From a virus: a stretch of DNA of 42,440 nucleotides. Both the position numbers and the translations under genes were made by a program. Below the pieces are notes generated by a model. It did no database searches and had not been told where the DNA came from. It saw nothing but the letters and a program-made list of their open reading frames with translations. Where the stretch lies: IMG/VR virus record IMGVR_UViG_3300026512_000027, positions 1-42,440 of that record. One strand, 5' to 3'. Shown piece after piece: positions 30,063 to 36,850 of the stretch. Positions within the stretch are counted from its first letter, which is position 1; each line of letters opens with the position of its first letter.

Positions 30063-30480
30063 AATTTGTGGTACAGAAATATCTTCAAGTAAAACTTATT
30101 GTATTTCTTGTCGAATTGCTAGACGTAAATTTCAACAACAGGAAGTTCTTAATAAAATTAAAAATGAACGAGATAAAAATCGTAAATTATTAGAGCATAA
30201 ATGTAATATTATTCCTAAAAGTATTGATAAATGGTATTATAGTGCTAATTGGCTACAAAACCTAACAGGTTACAATAGAACTCAATTAACTAATAGGTTA
30301 TTAAGATTACCTGTAGCTACAAAATATCAATCACATTACATCAAAAGTATTAATGGTTATGTAGGTATTAAAAATTTAGCATTTTATGATATTAGAAATA
30401 TTTATAAAAATATAAAAACTACTAAACCAACTATTGCTAAATTATTAAAAAAGGAAATAGATGCTACAAATAAAATATAG
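30049..30480 (+). CDS. 143-aa zinc-finger protein
   Basis: Started at MKQCKICGTE (GGTGAT site), not at an ATG 48 bases upstream that would give a spurious hydrophobic leader within the previous gene. CKICG...CISC (residues 4-21) is a zinc-ribbon-like motif. The middle (WYYSANWLQNLTGYNRTQLT) could be a helix-turn-helix. Overlaps the sigma-4-like gene by 14 bases, suggesting coupled expression of two regulators. Confidence 0.6.
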   Translation: MKQCKICGTEISSSKTYCISCRIARRKFQQQEVLNKIKNERDKNRKLLEHKCNIIPKSIDKWYYSANWLQNLTGYNRTQLTNRLLRLPVATKYQSHYIKSINGYVGIKNLAFYDIRNIYKNIKTTKPTIAKLLKKEIDATNKI

Positions 30481-30634
30481 TAAAGATATTTTAATTTATA
30501 TCATAAAAACTTTGAGACAACAATATATTCAAGCAGCTATTCAACAAAATAAAGAAGTAAAGAATATATTAAAAAAGCAACTTTTTAAATACCGTAAATT
30601 ATTAGATAAATATTATATAAAGGATATAAAATGA
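30461..30634 (+). CDS. 57-aa basic helical protein
   Basis: MLQIKYSKDILIYIIKTLRQ..., Lys- and Gln-rich, ending YYIKDIK. AAAAAGGAAATAG stands before the ATG. It overlaps both neighbours (20 bases and 4 bases). Function unknown. Confidence 0.55.
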   Translation: MLQIKYSKDILIYIIKTLRQQYIQAAIQQNKEVKNILKKQLFKYRKLLDKYYIKDIK

Positions 30635-30861
30635 TAAAGCTTAGTGATTTCCTAGTAGATATGGAAGATAGTGAAGACAATAAGGTATTAGTTACAGAAG
30701 CACATTTAAGAGAGTTTGCTCAACAGTGCAGAATGTGGGAACAAATTGCTCAAGAACAGACTGCTAAATTAACAGAAGCTCAGGAAACAATTCGAAAATT
30801 AAAAGATGAAGTAATGAGTTTCAAATTAAATCAACCAATTACAGTTGATTTATTTGCATAA
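30631..30861 (+). CDS. 76-aa coiled-coil protein with possible clamp-binding end
   Basis: MIKLSDFLVDMEDSEDNKVL..., then a helix with heptads (QIAQEQTAKLTEAQETIRKL). The last residues are QPITVDLFA, close to the bacterial sliding-clamp-binding consensus (QLxLF / QxxLxLF). The motif is imperfect. If real, it would target the host or phage clamp. Confidence 0.55.
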   Translation: MIKLSDFLVDMEDSEDNKVLVTEAHLREFAQQCRMWEQIAQEQTAKLTEAQETIRKLKDEVMSFKLNQPITVDLFA

Positions 30862-30874
30862 AAAGGAATAAATA

Positions 30875-31108
30875 ATGTTGCATAAATTAAAACATCTTGT
30901 GGAATATAAAAATAGAGTTGATATAATTTTAAACTATCTAAATGAAAGACAAAGAAGAGTATTGCAAAGAAAATTACATAAATTTGATAAGAAAGCGTAT
31001 ATAGCATTTCATAATCACTATAATGTTCCTACTTTTTCTATTTTTTATGATGCTGAAAACAAAGTGATAGCATATAATTATAAAAATGTAAGTTTTTTGT
31101 TGATATAA
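30875..31108 (+). CDS. 77-aa protein, probably extended by a -1 frameshift
   Basis: MLHKLKHLVEYKNRVDIILN... a helical, basic N-terminus then FSIFYDAENKVIAYNYKN. The frame stops soon after a T TTT TTG heptamer (31093-31099). In the -1 frame the protein would continue FFVDITIENKKEVIDF and end LLKELNNE, with a stop at 31165-31167, 8 bases into the next gene. That extension reads as normal protein, so either a programmed frameshift or a single-base homopolymer error is present here. Confidence 0.6.
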   Translation: MLHKLKHLVEYKNRVDIILNYLNERQRRVLQRKLHKFDKKAYIAFHNHYNVPTFSIFYDAENKVIAYNYKNVSFLLI

Positions 31109-31159
31109 CTATTGAAAATAAAAAAGAAGTTATAGATTTTTTGCTTAAGGAGTTAAATA

Positions 31160-31849
31160 ATGAATAATGTAAATAAACAAGAAATACAAAGATGGTTGAA
31201 TACCTTAGACGAACCATTAATTTGGGTAAAAGAAAAAGAAAATACTTTTAGTAGTTGGCATAAACAACCATTTCTAAGTTGTAACTGGCTTGATAATTAT
31301 ATTTATATAATAGATGACAACCTAGCTGAATTGAGAAAACTACAAATAGATAAACCAGGCACAAAGTTCGAGTATTGGAGTGAAAGGTCAAAGAAATGGA
31401 AGAAAATACAACCGATAAATTGGAATATTAATATAGATTATAGAATTAAAATAAAATACAAATATCCTATTTTTAAAGTAGGAAATAAAGGAACAGATGG
31501 CGAATATATAGTTAAGTTTACTTCTATAACAAATGGTGAAATAGTATTTGCTATGCCAAATAATTATTATACAGTTGGTGAAAAATTAACAAATTGGGTT
31601 AAACATACTGATGAAAGTTGGCAAGATGTTTTGTATGATGAAGAAAAAGGGTTGTATGACAAACAACCGGTATTGTGTTATGATAATTTGGATTTAACTA
31701 CAAGAGTATTAAATTTTTATGATACAAAAAATAAAACTACATTTAGTTCTGATGGGACAAGAAATGGTTGTGGTTATGATAATTACATACCTTATTCACA
31801 TCCTGATGATGATTTTATAATAGAAATGTATAAAAATTTAGAGGAGTAG
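31160..31849 (+). CDS. 229-aa protein of a phage W/Y-rich family
   Basis: Two similar-looking halves rich in Trp, Tyr and Asp. The C-terminal segment (YDKQPVLCYDNLDLTTRVLN, then FYDTKN...TF, then YDNYIPY) resembles unnamed small phage proteins. TTAAGGAG site. It may be related to the next gene (LC-x-DN...TF...DN..P pattern). Function unknown. Confidence 0.55.
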   Translation: MNNVNKQEIQRWLNTLDEPLIWVKEKENTFSSWHKQPFLSCNWLDNYIYIIDDNLAELRKLQIDKPGTKFEYWSERSKKWKKIQPINWNINIDYRIKIKYKYPIFKVGNKGTDGEYIVKFTSITNGEIVFAMPNNYYTVGEKLTNWVKHTDESWQDVLYDEEKGLYDKQPVLCYDNLDLTTRVLNFYDTKNKTTFSSDGTRNGCGYDNYIPYSHPDDDFIIEMYKNLEE

Positions 31850-31852
31850 AAA

Positions 31853-32191
31853 ATGTCTAATAAAGAATTTAAGATTGGTGATTGGGTAACAATAGATGAT
31901 ATTATTTTTAAAATAGCTAGTATTATAGAACCTAATTTATATAGTTCTACAATGACAGACACAAAGGAATTACATTACGAATTTTATGGTTCAGAATTAG
32001 AATTATGGAAACCAAAAAATAAAGAATTATGTGTATTTTGGGATAACAATTGTAATGAATATTATATTGGTAAGTATGGAGAACCTGCATTTAAAAATAC
32101 TTTTAATTGTGATACTTTAGCAGAATATACAATTTCATTTTGGGATAATGTAGCACCATTAGAATTTGTACAGATATTAAAGAAAATATAA
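31853..32191 (+). CDS. 112-aa protein related to the preceding gene's C-terminus
   Basis: FKIGDWVTIDDIIFKI starts a small beta domain, then ELELWKPKNKELCVFWDNN and the end WDNVAPLEFVQILKKI, a pattern of short phage proteins often found in tandem. It begins 3 bases after the previous stop and shares a stop/start overlap (TAATG) with the next gene. Function unknown. Confidence 0.55.
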   Translation: MSNKEFKIGDWVTIDDIIFKIASIIEPNLYSSTMTDTKELHYEFYGSELELWKPKNKELCVFWDNNCNEYYIGKYGEPAFKNTFNCDTLAEYTISFWDNVAPLEFVQILKKI

Positions 32192-32370
32192 TGATAAAAA
32201 TTTATTTTAATTTAGAGTTTTCTCAGGATTTTGAGATAGAGATGAGTGAAAAAGAGTATGCTGTGTTTTCTTCTATGGATTTTCTCGAAAAAGAGAAAAA
32301 TTTGATAAATAAAAATAATAGTAATTTAGTAGGTATAGAATCCTACAAAAAAGAGAAGGATAAAAAATGA
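32191..32370 (+). CDS. 59-aa acidic protein
   Basis: MIKIYFNLEFSQDFEIEMSE..., a beta strand followed by a charged helix, ending ESYKKEKDKK. TAATG overlap with the preceding gene and ATGA overlap with the lipoprotein gene. Function unknown. Confidence 0.6.
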   Translation: MIKIYFNLEFSQDFEIEMSEKEYAVFSSMDFLEKEKNLINKNNSNLVGIESYKKEKDKK

Positions 32371-32753
32371 AAATTTTATTAAAGTTCATAATGCTTGTAT
32401 TTGTTTTAAATTTCTTTACTGCTTGTCAATGGAATAGGGATGCTGATATAGCCTCTAGCAACCTTTCCAAACAAGCAGATATGTTTGAAATAAACAGAAG
32501 AATTATATTCTATAATGGTATAACAGGGAAATATATTTTAGCTATAAAAGGATATTGTTCTATTAAAGATGAAAAAAATCAGTTAGAAGTTACTTGCAAA
32601 ATTGCTCCTGGTCAATACAAAAAACATTTTCTAGGCTTATCAGACAATGTCACTTATTTTGCAGAACAAATAAATTCAGCAAAAACTTCTGTTTCTGCAT
32701 ATTCTGTTGTGTTTAAACCTTCTGCTATAATACCCAACATTGATCTAGAATAA
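32367..32753 (+). CDS. phage lipoprotein, beta-sandwich type
   Basis: 128 aa. Signal peptide MKILLKFIMLVFVLNFFTAC with a lipobox-like end (FTAC, C20). The mature part has RRIIFYNGITGKYILAIKG (then YCSI), KKHFLGLSDNVTYFAEQI and VVFKPSAIIPNIDLE, the recognisable pattern of the phage-encoded beta-sandwich lipoprotein family. It should be anchored in a membrane facing the periplasm. Proteins at this location can alter entry of other phages, but that is not shown here. Confidence 0.75.
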   Translation: MKILLKFIMLVFVLNFFTACQWNRDADIASSNLSKQADMFEINRRIIFYNGITGKYILAIKGYCSIKDEKNQLEVTCKIAPGQYKKHFLGLSDNVTYFAEQINSAKTSVSAYSVVFKPSAIIPNIDLE

Positions 32754-32776
32754 AATAAAAAAGAAAAGGATAAAAA

Positions 32777-33034
32777 ATGACTAGAGAAGAAGCATTAGCT
32801 ATTAAAGAATTAAAATTTAACAACAATGGAAGACCGGTAGAAACTAAACAAACTGATGCTACAAAACTTATTATCAATAAAATCTATGATAATATAGAAA
32901 GTAGAGTTTGTAGAAATTGTAAATGGTATAACGAACCTATATGTCTAGTCTCTAAATGTGAAGATATAAATGAATTAGGTCAATATATTGTTCGTCCCAC
33001 TTTTGGATGTAATGAATGGGAGAATAAGAAATGA
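32777..33034 (+). CDS. 85-aa Cys-rich (zinc-binding) protein
   Basis: The second half has CRNCKWYNEPICLVSKC and PTFGCNEWE, a cysteine set typical of small phage and host proteins that bind zinc. AAGGATAA site. The N-terminal half is helical (REEALAIKELKFN). Function unknown. Confidence 0.6.
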   Translation: MTREEALAIKELKFNNNGRPVETKQTDATKLIINKIYDNIESRVCRNCKWYNEPICLVSKCEDINELGQYIVRPTFGCNEWENKK

Positions 33035-33098
33035 AAAAAGATTTATTAAAAAATATTAAATAAAAAAATAAAATGGCAAGAAAAATAGGAAATGAATA

Positions 33099-33587
33099 AT
33101 GTTTAAAGTATTAGATAAAATATGTGAACCAACAAGTGGCAGTGAATATAGTACTTATATAGATTTATACGCAAGGGAGGATTGTGTTATAGGTGCAGGG
33201 GAAACCAAACTTGTAAGACTTGGTGTAAAAATTGATTTAGAAAAGCTTTACAAAAATTGGTTTTATCTAACTGAATTAGGAGTTGGTGGAAAAACGAGTT
33301 GGAAGATTTTTCTAAAATCCCATTATCTTCAACTAATGATAAATGACTTATTGGCAACTAAAGGCCTAATACTTGGTAATGGTGTGAGGATTATAGACCT
33401 TGATTTTGCGGATGAAATCAAAATGATAATTCATAATCCATTAAGTGATATTGATGAAATTGGTATCAGATTTGGTGTGAAAAATAGACCGAGAATAGAA
33501 ATCAAAAAAGGCAACAAGATAGCTCAAATTATGCTATTGGAGCATAAAAGTTATTTAATGAATATCGAAAGTAATAATAAAAAATAG
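33099..33587 (+). CDS. dUTPase-like protein with diverged motifs
   Basis: 162 aa. STYIDLYAREDCVIGAGETK corresponds to dUTPase motif 1 (YDLYA), and NGVRIIDLDFADEIKMIIHN to motif 3 (GviD.DYRGEi...N). KKGNKIAQIMLLEH corresponds to motif 4 (GdRIAQ). Motif 2 (RSS) is not clear, and the DYRG core is DFAD. The glycine-rich C-terminal motif 5 is absent. The fold is likely, but catalytic activity is doubtful. If active it would keep uracil out of phage DNA and feed the ThyX encoded nearby. Confidence 0.65.
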   Translation: MFKVLDKICEPTSGSEYSTYIDLYAREDCVIGAGETKLVRLGVKIDLEKLYKNWFYLTELGVGGKTSWKIFLKSHYLQLMINDLLATKGLILGNGVRIIDLDFADEIKMIIHNPLSDIDEIGIRFGVKNRPRIEIKKGNKIAQIMLLEHKSYLMNIESNNKK

Positions 33588-33662
33588 AGGATTCGATTCA
33601 CTGATTAGAAATTGAACATAATTAAAAAATTAAATATAAGACCCAGAATAAAAGGATAAATA

Positions 33663-33872
33663 ATGATAGAATCAACACATATTATAGTAGATGCTGTATT
33701 TGATACAGGTAAATTTATGTATATTTCCTTATCTGTTCCATTATCTAAACGAAAACAAAAATATAATGGAAGTATTCAAGAAAATTATAATCTAACTAAA
33801 GAAGATTTTATAGTTATTGAAACTTTTATCGCAGTTACTATAAATAAATATCTTAAATCTAAGGATAAATAA
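33663..33872 (+). CDS. 69-aa protein, unknown
   Basis: MIESTHIIVDAVFDTGKFMY..., a beta-rich start and helical end (EDFIVIETFIAVTINKYLKS). AAAAGGATAA site. Overlaps the next ATG by one base (TAATG). No family recognised. Confidence 0.55.
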   Translation: MIESTHIIVDAVFDTGKFMYISLSVPLSKRKQKYNGSIQENYNLTKEDFIVIETFIAVTINKYLKSKDK

Positions 33873-34546
33873 TGACATTTAAACCAAAATTATATTATAT
33901 AATAGTAGTTACTATTATTACAAGTACATTAGCAATTTTAGTATATAATTATGGTATTAAACAAATTAAACCACCAAAAACTATTACTAAAATTATTTAT
34001 AAAAATAAGATAATAATAAAACGACCCAAAGGAGTTTTGCTTTCTATAACGAAGCAGACACTATTAAATGATATATCTAACTATAAAAGTATATCTATAA
34101 ATTCAAAAGCAAAAATTTTAAAAGCAATTTATAAATACAGTGCTAAATATAAATTAAATCCCTTATTAGTGTACTCTGTATTAGCTACAGAAAGCTCATT
34201 TAGATTTTGGATAAAACATTCTATAGTAACTATTACAATCACTAAAAAGTCTATTAAAACTCGTGCAATAGGTATAGGAGCAATAATTTGGGAATGGTGG
34301 TCTAAAGACTTAATATCTAACAATATAGCTACTGTAAAATCTGATTTATTTCAAATATCAAATAATATTGAAGCTACTTGCTATATACTTAATAAATTAT
34401 CTACTCAACCAATTCTTAAAGGAACTACAACTAAACAAGAGTCAGCATTTCTTAGATATTTTGGTGGTGGTTCTAAGAATAAATGGTATGTAGATAAAGT
34501 AAATAAAGTTATGAGTAATTTATTAAAACAAGAACTATATAAATAA
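33872..34546 (+). CDS. membrane-anchored lytic transglycosylase (SLT-like)
   Basis: 224 aa. N-terminal TM helix (residues 8-25), then a Lys/Ile-rich linker, then an SLT-type domain: YSAKYKLNPLLVYSVLATES followed by SF (catalytic E107), and IGIGAIIWEWWSK in place of the GA.GLMQ motif. The end FLRYFGGGSKNKWYVDKVNK fits the family's Y..G... segment. SLT enzymes open peptidoglycan locally. With a TM anchor and a middle/late position it may be a virion-entry or wall-remodelling enzyme separate from the endolysin. Confidence 0.75.
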   Translation: MTFKPKLYYIIVVTIITSTLAILVYNYGIKQIKPPKTITKIIYKNKIIIKRPKGVLLSITKQTLLNDISNYKSISINSKAKILKAIYKYSAKYKLNPLLVYSVLATESSFRFWIKHSIVTITITKKSIKTRAIGIGAIIWEWWSKDLISNNIATVKSDLFQISNNIEATCYILNKLSTQPILKGTTTKQESAFLRYFGGGSKNKWYVDKVNKVMSNLLKQELYK

Positions 34547-34555
34547 AGGAATAAT

Positions 34556-34639
34556 ATGTTTTTAACAAAAATAGAAACTTTAGTATTGGCTACATTAGGA
34601 TTTATAGGTATCTTAATATTAAATTTATATTTAAAGTAA
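34556..34639 (+). CDS. 27-aa membrane micro-protein
   Basis: MFLTKIETLVLATLGFIGIL and on to NLYLK, one TM helix. AAAGGAAT site. It lies in the gap between the transglycosylase and the next gene. Function unknown. Confidence 0.5.
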   Translation: MFLTKIETLVLATLGFIGILILNLYLK

Positions 34640-34644
34640 TAACT

Positions 34645-34884
34645 ATGATAACAATACAAACATTAATAAAAAAATTATCAAAAGATAAACAACATGATGC
34701 CTATACATTATTAAAAAGATTACCATTATTACCTACTGGTAAAGCAAATATGAAAGGTGTTTATAGTTATAAACTTACAGATATACTACATACATTGAAA
34801 ATGAAAAAATGTAGAAGTAAAAACTCTAAGGAATTAACTAAAGAATTAATAATTATTGCAAATAAAATACTAGAGGAAACTTAA
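34645..34884 (+). CDS. 79-aa basic protein, unknown
   Basis: MITIQTLIKKLSKDKQHDAY..., Lys-rich and helical, with YSYKLTDILHTLKMKKCRS. It begins 5 bases after the micro-protein stop and ends one base before the next start. Function unknown. Confidence 0.55.
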   Translation: MITIQTLIKKLSKDKQHDAYTLLKRLPLLPTGKANMKGVYSYKLTDILHTLKMKKCRSKNSKELTKELIIIANKILEET

Positions 34885-34885
34885 T

Positions 34886-35866
34886 ATGAATACAATATTT
34901 AAAGAAATAAGTGCAAAATTCGATAATATATTTAAAGATAAAAATAATATAGAAAAATTAAAAGATACAATAGATAATAAATGTACTGATTCAAATTTCG
35001 ATGAAATTCTACTTATTCTTAAAGAATTAAATGGAATATACTATAATGTTACTTTATATCATAGTATATCTACTGAATTAAAATATCAATTATTCCATAA
35101 ATATAAAAATTATTTATATCCTTTTTTAACTTCAAATGGAATAAAAAGATATATTAAATGGTTAAAATTAAATGATATAAAAAATAAACAATTTAAAATA
35201 GAATTAAATGATTTTTCATATAAAGTATTTGAACAATATTTAAAGCAATCTAATTCTTTAGATGCTTCAAATGCTATTGAATATCATAAACAACTCGAAA
35301 TATTATATTCAAATAATAATAATATTAATGGAGAATTACTTGAAAAATTTAATAATTTAATATATGACAATACTGTTAAATCACAAAAATACTTAAAAAG
35401 CATAGTTAATTATAATTATTTAGGTATTATTTCACACTTCATAAAATGTAAATTTTTAAATTATTCAAATATTTCAGATAATAATTTGGATTTATTAATC
35501 AATTTAAATAATGTAAAAAATATAATTAATAAATTAAAATTACCTATAATACCTTATATGTATATATTAGTATCATCAGATGTACCAATATTACATTCTA
35601 CTAGTAAATTTAATACTAAAAAAATGTCTTATACTAATTATGTTTATATTCATACTATAATAGTATTTTTAAAATATTTAGATAAAATAGGTACTATAAA
35701 TAAATCTTTAAAAGATATGATTATTAATTTAGAACAAACTTTAAGTAAAGTAGTAGAAACAAAAACTATAATAACTGCTAAAAAAGATATACAACAATTT
35801 TATAAAAATTGTGCAATATACACGGAGTTAGCAAATGACACAAAAAGAAGCACAACAACGCAATAG
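34886..35866 (+). CDS. 326-aa helical protein, unknown
   Basis: Asn/Lys/Ile-rich and predominantly helical, with no TM segment. Very AT-rich codons. The last 32 bases overlap the next gene in another frame. No motif recognised. The repeated Tyr/Asn/Leu helices could be a scaffold or a repeat protein. Confidence 0.55.
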   Translation: MNTIFKEISAKFDNIFKDKNNIEKLKDTIDNKCTDSNFDEILLILKELNGIYYNVTLYHSISTELKYQLFHKYKNYLYPFLTSNGIKRYIKWLKLNDIKNKQFKIELNDFSYKVFEQYLKQSNSLDASNAIEYHKQLEILYSNNNNINGELLEKFNNLIYDNTVKSQKYLKSIVNYNYLGIISHFIKCKFLNYSNISDNNLDLLINLNNVKNIINKLKLPIIPYMYILVSSDVPILHSTSKFNTKKMSYTNYVYIHTIIVFLKYLDKIGTINKSLKDMIINLEQTLSKVVETKTIITAKKDIQQFYKNCAIYTELANDTKRSTTTQ

Positions 35867-36119
35867 ATATATATTTCAATTAACAAATGCATTTAATACA
35901 ATATCAAATGTAAATTATTACCCTGAAGATATTAAAAATGACTTACCAGTTGATTTTTTAAATAAATGCAAAATATTAACTGAAATTTTTAGACATAGTA
36001 AAACCTATAGAAAACAACAATACTGCAAACATCCCTCTAAAGGCATTATAGTAACTTCTGAAGGTACTATTATATGTCTAAGATGTTCTAAAGTATTAAA
36101 TACAAAAGAATTAAAATAA
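35835..36119 (+). CDS. 94-aa protein with C-terminal zinc ribbon
   Basis: MTQKEAQQRNRYIFQLTNAF... helical, then YCKHPSKGIIVTSEGTIICL followed by RCSKVL: a C..H...C..C set that looks like a short zinc ribbon. GGAG lies upstream inside the preceding gene. Located just before thyX, which also carries a zinc ribbon. Confidence 0.6.
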   Translation: MTQKEAQQRNRYIFQLTNAFNTISNVNYYPEDIKNDLPVDFLNKCKILTEIFRHSKTYRKQQYCKHPSKGIIVTSEGTIICLRCSKVLNTKELK

Positions 36120-36133
36120 ATAAAGGAAATAAT

Positions 36134-36838
36134 ATGAGAGTTAAATTATTACATAGTACACCTCTTGAGGTTTGTTCACAAGCAATAAGAACTTGCTGGG
36201 ATTCTAATAATAAATCAGATACACATAAAAAGGCTTGTTGTAGAATTTGTAGTAGTACTAATATTGAATCTTTAAAAGATTCTAATTATCTTTTTCAATG
36301 CAACACTTGTGGAAACGAATCTGACTCTTTGGAGTATAGAGTTATTACAGGTGAAAAAGATAAGGCACTTATAGACAAAGTTGGTAATAAATTTAAACAT
36401 AATTCAACACTAGAAATGTTACAGTATCATTTTGATATTCAAAATATATCTACTTCTTGTCTTTTAGAATTAACAAGACATCGTACATTTAGTTATGCTG
36501 TTCAAAGTACAAGATATACTACTAAAAAAAGAAAAGACGATTTATCAGTATCATATAGCCATAATAATTCAATAAATATAGCTATAGATAAAATTATGAA
36601 TATAGTTAAAGAAGAAATAGAAAAAGGTGTAGATAATGATGATTTAAAATTATTATTACCACAAGCATATAATTATTCTTTAGTTTTAAGGTGTGATGCT
36701 AGAAATTTACAAAATTTTTTAGCTTTACGCACAAATAAGCAAGCACATTATCATATTAGAGAATTAGCTTATAATATTTATGAAGCCTTACCTGATGAAC
36801 ATAAATATCTATTTAAAGAATTTGTAAATAAAAATTAA
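36134..36838 (+). CDS. thyX: flavin-dependent thymidylate synthase with inserted zinc ribbon
   Basis: 234 aa. The ThyX signature is ELTRHRTFSYAVQSTRYT (residues 112-129; R115-H-R, S125). LHSTPLEV, AIRTCWDS, GEKDKALIDKVGNKFKHNST and the C-terminal LRCDARNLQNFLALR complete the family. ThyX methylates dUMP using methylene-tetrahydrofolate, FAD and NADPH, as a tetramer. Odd: residues 31-70 contain CRIC (C36, C39) and CNTCG (C56, C59), a zinc ribbon inserted between AIRTCWDSNNKSD and GEKDK, where usual ThyX proteins have only a short loop. The surrounding sequence resembles campylobacterotal ThyX. Confidence 0.93.
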   Translation: MRVKLLHSTPLEVCSQAIRTCWDSNNKSDTHKKACCRICSSTNIESLKDSNYLFQCNTCGNESDSLEYRVITGEKDKALIDKVGNKFKHNSTLEMLQYHFDIQNISTSCLLELTRHRTFSYAVQSTRYTTKKRKDDLSVSYSHNNSINIAIDKIMNIVKEEIEKGVDNDDLKLLLPQAYNYSLVLRCDARNLQNFLALRTNKQAHYHIRELAYNIYEALPDEHKYLFKEFVNKN

Positions 36839-36850
36839 TAAGGAAATAAT

